This document shows, one piece after another, positions 13,968 to 20,144 of a DNA stretch of 46,217 bases. Below the pieces are notes generated by a model, which saw only the letters and a list, made by a program, of their open reading frames with translations, did no database searches and was not told the origin of the DNA. The position numbers were made by a program, and so were the translations under genes. Numbering within the stretch: the first letter of the stretch is position 1; every line of letters starts with the position of its first letter. Source of the DNA: a virus; IMG/VR virus record IMGVR_UViG_3300045953_000189, positions 1 to 46,217 of that record. One strand, written 5' to 3'.

Positions 13968-14342
13968 ATGCGCGGTAGCCTGGTTCTGCTGGCGCCGCTG
14001 CTACTGGCTGGCTGTACTGTGGTGACCGGCCCGCTCCCAGGGGTTCCGCCGGGAGGCGATGGTGCTGTCTACCGGCATCCGACGAGCGGGGAATTCAGTC
14101 ACTGTGCGGACCGCCGAGTGCGAGGCTTTGTGATCGGCGGGATTCCCGGGGCCATCGGCGCGACGTCGGCTCTCGAGGACTGCCAGGAGGCCATGGAGGC
14201 GGCTGGGTATATCCGGCAGGGGTGGGGCACCCGCTGGGACGCCGCTGGCGAGCGCGTCGGCTCTCCGATGCGCCAGGCCTTCTGCCGCGAGAATGGGGGC
14301 AGGAATGGCATCCCCCCGTACGAGGAATGCGTGAAGTTATGA
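13968..14342 (+). CDS. lipoprotein expressed with the repressor
   Basis: A 124-residue protein with a type II signal peptide: positive start, hydrophobic run, and lipobox LLAGC at residues 12-16, so Cys 16 would be lipid-modified. The mature part contains Cys residues at about 42, 69, 105 and 118 that could form disulfides. A GGGGGGAG lies about eight bases before the ATG. It sits 20 bases behind the repressor in the same direction, so it is likely made in the lysogen, where small lipoproteins can block superinfection or alter the cell surface (inference). Confidence 0.75.
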   Translation: MRGSLVLLAPLLLAGCTVVTGPLPGVPPGGDGAVYRHPTSGEFSHCADRRVRGFVIGGIPGAIGATSALEDCQEAMEAAGYIRQGWGTRWDAAGERVGSPMRQAFCRENGGRNGIPPYEECVKL

Positions 14343-14355
14343 CCCCGGTGGTCGC

Positions 14356-14601
14356 CTAGCGCGGCCCCTCGATCGTGACCTTCATCCCCTCGCACTCGGC
14401 CGTGACCTTCCCGACGACCCCCTTATCGGCATTGGCCCACAGGACCACGCCGTTCCCGTAGGGTGAGCCGATCCGCGTGCAGCCGACGTGGGCGTCCTTC
14501 ACCTTGGCGAACTCGTGGAGCTGCTCGGGCGTCATCTGCGCGGCGGTCAGCGTGCAGCCGGCCAGGAGCAGGGCCGCGAGGAGGAGAGGCAGCGGGCTCA
14601 T
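14356..14601 (-). CDS. small lipoprotein, possible outer-membrane spanin
   Basis: An 81-residue lipoprotein with lipobox LLAGC (residues 12-16). The mature part is short, with Cys pair C41/C70. It overlaps the holin-like gene by ATGA and ends the late operon, 13 bases from the converging plus-strand lipoprotein gene. A small lipoprotein beside lysis genes fits an o-spanin, but the Pro-rich sequence common in o-spanins is missing. Confidence 0.65.
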   Translation of the reverse strand: MSPLPLLLAALLLAGCTLTAAQMTPEQLHEFAKVKDAHVGCTRIGSPYGNGVVLWANADKGVVGKVTAECEGMKVTIEGPR

Positions 14602-14795
14602 AGCTTCGCCGGCTGCGACAGGTACGACTGGACCTTGAGCCAGCCCGCCGCGACGCTGCCGATCGCGGCCACGATCATCGGCCAGGCGGCCGGGAACTTG
14701 GCCCCGTTCTCGGCGGTCAGCGTAGCCGCTGCGGTCGCCGCGGCCACGAAGAAGCCCGTCAGGAATTCGAACACCACGCGAGCGGTCTGGTTCAT
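14598..14795 (-). CDS. holin-like membrane protein
   Basis: A 65-residue protein with two membrane helices (about residues 9-26 and 38-56) and short ends, a common class II holin layout. A GGGAG lies just before the ATG, which overlaps the dNMP kinase stop by ATGA. It sits between kinase and lipoprotein, about 4 kb from the lysozyme, so an unrelated membrane role is possible. Confidence 0.6.
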   Translation of the reverse strand: MNQTARVVFEFLTGFFVAAATAAATLTAENGAKFPAAWPMIVAAIGSVAAGWLKVQSYLSQPAKL

Positions 14796-15358
14796 GTCTC
14801 CCTCCTGTTTGCCATCAGCGCATCGACCTGGGCGCGGAGGTCTCCGACGGTGCCGTCGTTGACCAGCAGCGCGTCCCATGCCGGGAATCCGTCGAGCGTC
14901 GTCTCGCTCGCGTGATCACCGGTGGCTTCGTAGCCGGGTCGCACCACCCGCCAGAGGCGCCCACCGAGCCGCTGCACGGTGTCGGCCTCGTTCTGGAAGC
15001 GCGTGTCCGGCACGACCACCTTGGGCGGTAGGTCGCGCGCCCAGGCCTTCACCCAATAGTCCGGGTCGTCCGCCCGCCGCAGCTCCGTCCCCCACTCTTG
15101 GAGCAGCGCCCGCGTGACATGATCCCGATGGACCCAGAGCAGGTCATGGATGATCGTCTCGACCGGCTCGCTGTGGAGCCGGCCGGGGTAGCCGTAGCGG
15201 ACGTAGGCCTCCAGGGTGCGCGGCAGGCGCGCGGCCACCTCGAGCTTCAGCGCGTCGGCCCAGCCACGGCGGACGTAGCCGTATCGCTCGACCAGGTGGG
15301 CGGCGATGACGTCTTTCCCGCTCCCGATCTTCCCCGAGATGCTGACGATCTCAGGCAC
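14792..15358 (-). CDS. deoxynucleoside monophosphate kinase
   Basis: A 188-residue P-loop kinase. The loop SGKIGSGKD spans residues 8-16, as in phage dNMP kinases, and a late VPDTRFQNEAD segment with several Arg residues matches their lid/acceptor region. It would phosphorylate dNMPs from degraded host DNA for phage replication. The GTG at 15358 (second of GTGTG, with GGAGG four bases before) was chosen because it directly opens the first beta strand; the longer frame upstream is a shadow. Confidence 0.85.
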   Translation of the reverse strand: MPEIVSISGKIGSGKDVIAAHLVERYGYVRRGWADALKLEVAARLPRTLEAYVRYGYPGRLHSEPVETIIHDLLWVHRDHVTRALLQEWGTELRRADDPDYWVKAWARDLPPKVVVPDTRFQNEADTVQRLGGRLWRVVRPGYEATGDHASETTLDGFPAWDALLVNDGTVGDLRAQVDALMANRRET

Positions 15359-15527
15359 ACGGCCTCCGCATGAGCATCGAGCTCGGGTAGCGGGGATCGC
15401 GCACTGGCACCCCGTCGCGCAGCACGTGCTCGTACCCCATGTACTTGAGCTCCTCCACATGGGGCATCGAGTGCGCGCCCGCCGTCGTCGCCCAGCGGTA
15501 CTCGTAGCCGGCGATGTCGGCGCTCAC
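15351..15527 (-). CDS. small hypothetical protein, 58 residues
   Basis: A frame from a GTG that overlaps the upstream metallophosphoesterase stop as GTGA, ending eight bases inside the kinase gene. It is Tyr- and Met-rich (YEYRW, KYMGYEHVLRDGVPV) and contains no motif I recognise. The tight overlaps argue that it is translated. Confidence 0.65.
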   Translation of the reverse strand: MSADIAGYEYRWATTAGAHSMPHVEELKYMGYEHVLRDGVPVRDPRYPSSMLMRRPCA

Positions 15528-16618
15528 CAGCCTTCCCCCGCTCGGTCCTGCACGAACACGGGTGCGCTGAAGGTGATCCCGTGCTCCGGGGTGGTGATCC
15601 AGAGGGCCTGCTGCGGCGGCTCAGGCTCGAAGTTCGACACGAAGGCCCACTCGTCGTACCCCTTGAGACAAGGGCCGACGATCAGCGCCCGGGACGGCAG
15701 GAAGAGGTGCTGGTGCCAGTGCCCCATGACCATGTAGTCGTAGGGCTTCCCGGCGGCCGCCTGGCGGCGCGTCTTGCGATGGGAGCCGAGCATCAGAGGC
15801 GCGAGCGCGCCGGAGATCCCTGACCCGCCGCGGAACTGGTCTCCATGAGTCAGCAGATAGCGCGTCGAGTAAACGGTCACGTGCGCGTCGGCTGAGGTCG
15901 GCACGTCCCAGGTGACCCGCTGGTCACGCGCGCGCACGAAGTCGCGCGCCATCCAGCGATAGAAGAGCCAGTCGAGGTTGTCGGCCGCGCGTTGCTTGGC
16001 GATGGGCTTGCGGCTCATCCGGCCGTGGTTGCCAGGGACGCCGACCACGTGAATCCTCTTGAACTCGTCGGCCAGCGTCCCGATGGCGGCCTCCATCGGG
16101 CCGAGCCAGTGCTCGAGCGAGCCGAAGAGCGTGTCCTCGTTGGTCCGGGCCAGCTCCTCGTGGATGTTGCCGGAGAAGATGTCCCCGCCGAGGAACAGCG
16201 TCACGCCGTCGTACTTCACCCCGCCGAGGTAGTCGCGGGCCAGCATCACGGCGTGCTCGACGCAGCGACGCAGTCGGAGCTCGGCGATCTCGCGGTTGTA
16301 GCAGTTGAGCCCGTCGATCTGGTCAGGGTCGACCACCTCGTCGAAGTGGGTATCGGTGATGAGCAGACAGAGCGTGGCCCGGTTGTCCGAGCCCTTCTTC
16401 TTCGACGGCAGCGCCCAGACCGGCCGCTCGACGTTCGCTCGGTCCAGCGACTCGATGACGCCGAGCTGCTCGACGAACCGAGCCCGCTCCCTGGTGAGCA
16501 CCGCGACCTTGGCCCGGAGGCTCGCCGCCTCCCGCTGCGCCTTGTCAGCCGCATCCCGGTATGGCTGGACCGCAGCCTCGATCTTCAGATCCTCCTTCAG
16601 CGCAGGCACGTGGCACAC
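15524..16618 (-). CDS. calcineurin-like metallophosphoesterase
   Basis: A 364-residue protein with an N-terminal coiled coil (about 10-60) and a metallophosphoesterase domain. The metal ligands are in order: TDTH (88-91), GGD (144-146), GNH (near 196), THGDQ and GHWHQH. Phages often carry this gene next to the small helix-turn-helix gene seen just upstream. The substrate is unknown; 2',3'-cyclic nucleotide, DNA-end or protein targets occur in the family. The GTG at 16618 overlaps the upstream gene; a GTG at 16609 has equal support. Confidence 0.88.
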   Translation of the reverse strand: MCHVPALKEDLKIEAAVQPYRDAADKAQREAASLRAKVAVLTRERARFVEQLGVIESLDRANVERPVWALPSKKKGSDNRATLCLLITDTHFDEVVDPDQIDGLNCYNREIAELRLRRCVEHAVMLARDYLGGVKYDGVTLFLGGDIFSGNIHEELARTNEDTLFGSLEHWLGPMEAAIGTLADEFKRIHVVGVPGNHGRMSRKPIAKQRAADNLDWLFYRWMARDFVRARDQRVTWDVPTSADAHVTVYSTRYLLTHGDQFRGGSGISGALAPLMLGSHRKTRRQAAAGKPYDYMVMGHWHQHLFLPSRALIVGPCLKGYDEWAFVSNFEPEPPQQALWITTPEHGITFSAPVFVQDRAGEGW

Positions 16619-16860
16619 TTCCCGCGGCGATGGCGGGTGATGACCTGCTCGCCCCTGGCCCAGCCGTAGCGGGCCTTCAAGACTCTTTGGATGGCGGTCG
16701 CCTGGATGCTGGCGTCCTCGATGGCGGCCTTGATGGTGGCCGCGTCAGCGGGCGTCAGGCCCTTCAGGAAGTCCGCCAGCGTGCAGGTATGGCCGGAGGT
16801 GTCGGCGTTGGCGGCCCGGAAGACGTCGAGGCTGAGGGCGGGCGGCTTAGGCTTCTTCAT
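16597..16860 (-). CDS. small helix-turn-helix protein with RHRRGxC end
   Basis: An 87-residue protein. The segment from residue 46 (IEDASIQATAIQRVLKARYG) to 80 (VITRHRRGKC) is a helix-turn-helix pattern common in small phage proteins that precede a metallophosphoesterase gene. It ends with KCATC. GGAGG sits eight bases before the ATG, which overlaps the upstream stop by ATGA. It probably binds DNA. Confidence 0.75.
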   Translation of the reverse strand: MKKPKPPALSLDVFRAANADTSGHTCTLADFLKGLTPADAATIKAAIEDASIQATAIQRVLKARYGWARGEQVITRHRRGKCATCLR

Positions 16861-16979
16861 CGCCGCGGCCTCCGATGCCGATCGGCCCGGCTGCGGCAGT
16901 GACATATATGTGGCGGGCGCATGAACCTTGGTTCCACGCACGCCGGACACGTCTCCGTCTCGGTGTCGTCCTCCACCAT
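16857..16979 (-). CDS. 40-residue zinc microprotein
   Basis: Acidic start (MVEDDTETET), then CPAC, a hydrophobic link, and CHC followed by an Arg/His-rich tail. Four Cys/His ligands could hold one zinc. The support is strong for such a short gene: GGGGGAGG lies five bases before the ATG, and the stop overlaps the next ATG as ATGA. Confidence 0.65.
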   Translation of the reverse strand: MVEDDTETETCPACVEPRFMRPPHICHCRSRADRHRRPRR

Positions 16980-17042
16980 ACGGCCCTCCCCCGCGTGCTA
17001 CCTGATTGGGGCCAGATTCGCCCACCTGATTTGAGGCGAGAT
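16980..17042. repeat. short tandem repeat before the zinc microprotein gene
   Basis: The bases from 17001 to 17045 hold two imperfect units (24 and 21 bp) beginning CCTGAT, and a third start at 17046 (plus-strand reading). They fill most of the gap between two minus-strand genes and could be a regulatory site. Confidence 0.4.
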
Positions 17043-17213
17043 TCACCTAATGGGCGCGAGGAATTCGACCACGCCGCCGCCCATCGCCCAGAACGCATAG
17101 CGCGCGTACCACGGACCGAGCAGCATCCCGACCGCGAGCCACCACACCCAGGAGGGGATTGACCGTACCCTTTGTGGGACTCTTGCTACCCGGCCGGAGA
17201 TCCTCAGACTCAC
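17043..17213 (-). CDS. small membrane protein, 56 residues
   Basis: A GTG start overlaps the nuclease stop as GTGA. After a basic 18-residue start the protein is a Trp-rich hydrophobic stretch (WVWWLAVGMLLG and AFWAMGGGVVEFL), likely one or two membrane helices. It may belong to the lysis functions. Confidence 0.6.
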   Translation of the reverse strand: MSLRISGRVARVPQRVRSIPSWVWWLAVGMLLGPWYARYAFWAMGGGVVEFLAPIR

Positions 17214-17572
17214 CGCTTGACTCCGTAGCCGCCGGCCAGCAGGTCGGTCGTCAGGTTCGCGCCGTCGCGCGCCCGATGCACCGTGGCCAGCACGCGCCCG
17301 AACGCATCCCGGCTGCAGACGTGCAGACGGAGCTCGGCGCCGTCGAGCCAGGTGGCGGTGAAGCCGCGCGCCGCCTCGCCGGCTTCGCGCGTCGGCCCCT
17401 TCATCTCGGGCGTGTTGACGCCGAGCACGCGCACCGTCTCGCGGTTCGTCTGGCCCATGAAGATCCTCAAGTCGGCGACGAAACTATCGCCGTCTATGGT
17501 TCTGACCGGCGTGGCCATGACCGACCAGCAGAGGAACGTGATGGAGACGACGCTAGTCGCCGAGGACGCCAT
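17210..17572 (-). CDS. exported staphylococcal-nuclease-like (SNase) enzyme
   Basis: A 120-residue SNase (thermonuclease) domain. The active-site residues can be placed: Asp in TIDGDSF (27, 29), Arg 48 in VRVLGV, Glu 56 in NTPEM, and Arg 93 in AFGRVLA. The first 20 residues are hydrophobic and end in SVMA, so it probably carries a cleavable signal and cuts nucleic acid outside the cytoplasm. It begins 20 bases inside the preceding exported-protein gene. Possible uses are digestion of released DNA after lysis or defence against other phages (inference). Confidence 0.82.
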   Translation of the reverse strand: MASSATSVVSITFLCWSVMATPVRTIDGDSFVADLRIFMGQTNRETVRVLGVNTPEMKGPTREAGEAARGFTATWLDGAELRLHVCSRDAFGRVLATVHRARDGANLTTDLLAGGYGVKR

Positions 17573-17810
17573 AGACCGGCTCTCCGTTGACCACGGGCAC
17601 GGACTTGCACTGCGTGGTCACCTGCCCGGCGCCGTACCACGTGATCCAGCCGCGCTGGCCCTCGCACTCTTCCCGGGTGGCGTGGACGGCGGTGGACGTC
17701 TGGATGCCGGGCGAGGTCTGAAGGCTGGCCTGACACTGCGTCACCGCTTCCCCCGCCCAGGTGAACGTGGCACAGGTGACCATCCAGATGACGAACGCGA
17801 TCGTCTCCAT
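17553..17810 (-). CDS. small exported protein with paired cysteines
   Basis: An 85-residue protein. The first 20 residues (METIAFVIWMVTCATFTWAG) form a signal peptide or membrane helix; the rest has three further Cys (about residues 26, 49 and 68) suited to disulfides in the periplasm. GGAGG lies five bases before the ATG at 17810; a GTG one codon earlier would overlap the upstream stop. It overlaps the SNase gene, so the two may work together. Confidence 0.65.
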   Translation of the reverse strand: METIAFVIWMVTCATFTWAGEAVTQCQASLQTSPGIQTSTAVHATREECEGQRGWITWYGAGQVTTQCKSVPVVNGEPVYGVLGD

Positions 17811-18085
17811 CACGCCCTCCTCCGAGTTGATCGGACGGCGGCGGCAGTCACGGCTGCCTGCGGCCCGGCCTCACCAGCCAACGACACCCGGGATTGAGCG
17901 TCCGGCGAGGTAACGAAAGAGCGCGCCGCCCGACACACGCACCGGCAACGAACTGGCTTCCCGCCACGCGTGCTCAGCGCCCGGTAGACCTTCTGACAGC
18001 GCCCGCACGCGCCGCGCTTGCAGGGCTGGCACGTCGGCAGCGGCCGTGTCGCCGACTGGCCGTGCTGCCAGGGGCGCTCCTTCAC
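17810..18085 (-). CDS. cysteine-rich zinc protein, 91 residues
   Basis: A GTG start overlaps the upstream stop. Residues 15-57 contain seven Cys in the pattern CQPC, ACGRC, then CRCVC, likely two zinc sites, with a basic, helical tail ending in Arg residues. Not recognised; nucleic-acid binding is likely. Confidence 0.65.
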   Translation of the reverse strand: MKERPWQHGQSATRPLPTCQPCKRGACGRCQKVYRALSTRGGKPVRCRCVCRAARSFVTSPDAQSRVSLAGEAGPQAAVTAAAVRSTRRRA

Positions 18086-18327
18086 GCCGGCCTCCGGTGA
18101 ATCGCGGCGCACCAAAGACGGTTGTCGGAGCCGCCCGCTTCGCTCGCGCCCGACAGATAGGCCAGCGCCTGCACACGCTCGTCCTCGCTGCCACGCGGAT
18201 AGGCGTTGTCGTTGTGATTCGGGCACCAGCGGACGTCGAGGATCTCGCGGATGGGGTCCGCCTCCGGCTCGCAGCCCGGGCAGTAGATCCGGGCCATGTT
18301 CGGGGTGTCCATCGTGTAGTCGGTCAC
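18082..18327 (-). CDS. hypothetical protein, 81 residues, CPGC motif
   Basis: Starts at a GTG overlapping the upstream stop as GTGA with a G-rich ribosome site. CPGCE near residue 16, a later CPNH and a further Cys suggest a metal site. Otherwise unrecognised. Confidence 0.65.
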   Translation of the reverse strand: MTDYTMDTPNMARIYCPGCEPEADPIREILDVRWCPNHNDNAYPRGSEDERVQALAYLSGASEAGGSDNRLWCAAIHRRPA

Positions 18328-18533
18328 GTCTCCCGCTCCAGGTCCTCGGCGGTGTAGAGGCTGAGGCTGGCACGGAGCCGCGTGACCAGATCCTCGGCCA
18401 GCATGGCGGGTGCGACACCGTCAGGATGCCGGTTCGCGGCCAGGTGATCAGCGATGTACCGCGTCACTATATTGATGAGATGCGCCTCCGTGGCCGGCGA
18501 GATCGCGAAGTGGAAGTCGCGGTGGTCGGCCAT
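18324..18533 (-). CDS. small helical protein, 69 residues
   Basis: Helical, with His at regular places in the first 30 residues and an acidic end. It overlaps the phospholipase-like gene as TAATG. Not recognised. Confidence 0.6.
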   Translation of the reverse strand: MADHRDFHFAISPATEAHLINIVTRYIADHLAANRHPDGVAPAMLAEDLVTRLRASLSLYTAEDLERET

Positions 18534-18832
18534 TACGGAGCCTCGGTCGTAGCCGGAGGCTGCAGCGGCAGCGCGCCGCCGTGATCGCCGCCGCTCCAGT
18601 GCGGGCCACCGTACATGCGGACCTGGAAGTAATACTGCTCCACCATGTCCGGGTCCATCTCCGCGGCCAGGAGCTCCTGCGCGAACAGCAGATCGACAGC
18701 GAGCCGGAGCCGCCGGCTGCCGCCCATCTCGTATCGTTCATCGTGTCGGCGGCAGCACTCCTGCTGCGCGGGCGTCTCGAGCGGGATGATGGCTCTCAAC
18801 CAGGGCGGCACGGAGCAGGGTGAGTCGCTCAC
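18533..18832 (-). CDS. phospholipase A2-like protein
   Basis: A 99-residue protein. Residues 26-34 are CCRRHDERY, the CCxxHDxxY signature of the phospholipase A2 active-site helix, and 13 residues after that Tyr the helix AVDLLFAQEL supplies the partner Asp (47). Residues near 20 (PLETPAQQ) could form a calcium loop, although the usual Gly-rich loop is not seen. The enzyme would split membrane phospholipids and help lysis. The GTG overlaps the upstream stop as GTGA. The tail is Pro/Gly-rich. Catalysis is inferred from motif only. Confidence 0.6.
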   Translation of the reverse strand: MSDSPCSVPPWLRAIIPLETPAQQECCRRHDERYEMGGSRRLRLAVDLLFAQELLAAEMDPDMVEQYYFQVRMYGGPHWSGGDHGGALPLQPPATTEAP

Positions 18833-18948
18833 CGCTCTCTCCAGTGCGCAAGGGCTGATGCTCCGTGGAACGCCATCGCGAGGAGATACGCCACGGTGAA
18901 GCCCAAGTGGAACCACGCCGCCGCTCGGTGCCCCACCGGATGCGTCAT
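18829..18948 (-). CDS. 39-residue membrane peptide next to lysozyme
   Basis: The peptide MTHPVGHRAAAWF continues into a hydrophobic helix (FTVAYLLAMAFHGASAL) and ends HWRER. It overlaps the lysozyme stop by ATGA and the phospholipase-like start by GTGA, which supports translation. A holin, antiholin or small spanin-like role is possible. Confidence 0.6.
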   Translation of the reverse strand: MTHPVGHRAAAWFHLGFTVAYLLAMAFHGASALAHWRER

Positions 18949-19397
18949 GCGTCCACACCTGTAAGGAACTGCTCAGCCAGTCGGCGAGCTCGCGAGGGTG
19001 AGTCCTCTTCCGCCCATGTGCTGTCGAGCATCTGATACTTGGCCTCCGCCCAGTCACCCGCCTGCGCGGCGGCCAGGAACTTGTGGAAGCCCAGCAGCCC
19101 ACCGATCCCCATCTGGAAGGCCATCTGCACCAGCACGCCCAGCCGCACGGGGCTCAGCTCGCGCACCGTCCAGGGCAGGCGCCCGACGACCGCGTTCACC
19201 GCCCGGGTCATGTCGTTGGACAGCATCGCCTCGCCCTCGTCCTCCGAGACGGGGACATCGTCGAGGTTCCGACCCCAGCCGACCGTGAGCTTCCCCTTCT
19301 CCTCGCAGACGCACTGCCGCCAGGGCTTCCCGCAGCAGTCGAGATACGGGAACTCCCGGAAGCCCTCGTCGGCCTTGAGCTGATCGCGGACCGTCAC
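18945..19397 (-). CDS. GH24 (T4-type) lysozyme endolysin
   Basis: A 150-residue muramidase that should break the peptidoglycan glycan strands at lysis. The catalytic Glu 11 (ADEGFR) and Asp 20 (YLD) fall at the same numbers as in T4 lysozyme, and the Thr follows in LTVGWG (38). The Thr is about 12 residues later than in T4, because of a Cys-rich insertion (Cys 21, 22, 29, 31) between Asp and Thr. No signal peptide is present, so a holin is needed. A GAGGAAG site precedes the GTG, which overlaps the upstream stop. Confidence 0.9.
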   Translation of the reverse strand: MTVRDQLKADEGFREFPYLDCCGKPWRQCVCEEKGKLTVGWGRNLDDVPVSEDEGEAMLSNDMTRAVNAVVGRLPWTVRELSPVRLGVLVQMAFQMGIGGLLGFHKFLAAAQAGDWAEAKYQMLDSTWAEEDSPSRARRLAEQFLTGVDA

Positions 19398-19813
19398 TTG
19401 ATCTTCCTCAGCAGCTCGTCCAGCTTCTTGTTCGTCTCCTTCGCCGACTCCTGCTGCTCCTTCATGCGGTCCTCGATGACGCGCAGCCGTTCCTTGATGA
19501 CGGCGATGTCGGAGGCCTGGGTGCTCGTGTTCTTCGATGCCTCGTCCAGCTTGCTGTCCACGCGGTTGACCTGGGCCTGCATCGACGTCGCCCAGGCGCC
19601 GCCCGCGATGACGAGCACGCCGACGAGGACCCCCACCAGCCACTTCCAGGTCACCCCCCCCTGGCCGCGCTCTGTCATGTGGTCGTCTCCCGGCGGGTCC
19701 GTGCGACGTCGCCCGCGCGCCGCCGCCTCGCGCTGGATCGTGAGGGTGTGCAGCGCCGTGCGGAGCCGCTGCTCCAGCTCCGCGCGAGGCAGCCCGCTGA
19801 GGTCGTCGCTCAT
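19394..19813 (-). CDS. membrane-anchored coiled-coil protein, spanin-like
   Basis: A 139-residue protein: a charged N-terminal part, one membrane helix (about residues 57-75, WLVGVLVGVLVIAGGAWA), then a long coiled coil to the end (DSKLDEASKNT to LDELLRKIK). This layout fits an inner-membrane spanin or an XhlA-type lysis accessory. It lies directly before the lysozyme. A start at residue 46 (MTERG) is possible and would give a more usual short cytoplasmic end. Confidence 0.65.
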   Translation of the reverse strand: MSDDLSGLPRAELEQRLRTALHTLTIQREAAARGRRRTDPPGDDHMTERGQGGVTWKWLVGVLVGVLVIAGGAWATSMQAQVNRVDSKLDEASKNTSTQASDIAVIKERLRVIEDRMKEQQESAKETNKKLDELLRKIK

Positions 19814-19817
19814 GCCC

Positions 19818-20144
19818 CTATTGCTTCGTGAGCGTGACGCTGCCCATCTGCAGCGCCTTGGCGCACTTGGCCCACTTCACGCGCACCTTGCCCGCTGGAT
19901 AGTCGATCGTCACCGGCCCGCACATCGGGACGATCGACGCTGAGAACGACGTCGTCTCGCCGGTCGGCAGCGAGGCGCTCCCCGCGGCGCTGTAGCGGCT
20001 CACGCCGTCGTAGGGTGTCTCGACGACGCAGTCCTTCGTGACGCCGTCGGCGTTGTCGGTGCAGACCAGGGTGAGTGTGGTCGTCTGCGCCTCCGCGACC
20101 ACCGCCAGCCCCAGGATGAGCAGCCCCGCCAGGATCGTTCTCAT
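19818..20144 (-). CDS. small exported protein, 108 residues
   Basis: A clear signal peptide (MRTILAGLLILGLAVVAEAQ, cleavage after AEA) is followed by a beta-rich domain with Cys 29, 40, 77 and 95 that may form two disulfides. It overlaps the 449-residue exported gene by ATGA. Not recognised. It is the last of four consecutive exported proteins. Confidence 0.7.
   Translation of the reverse strand: MRTILAGLLILGLAVVAEAQTTTLTLVCTDNADGVTKDCVVETPYDGVSRYSAAGSASLPTGETTSFSASIVPMCGPVTIDYPAGKVRVKWAKCAKALQMGSVTLTKQ

Noticed and set aside
16980-17046. Longer start for the small helix-turn-helix gene (149 residues from a GTG at 17046)
   Set aside because: The added N-terminus is low complexity, overlaps a well-supported 40-residue gene in another frame, and the ATG at 16860 has a better ribosome site.
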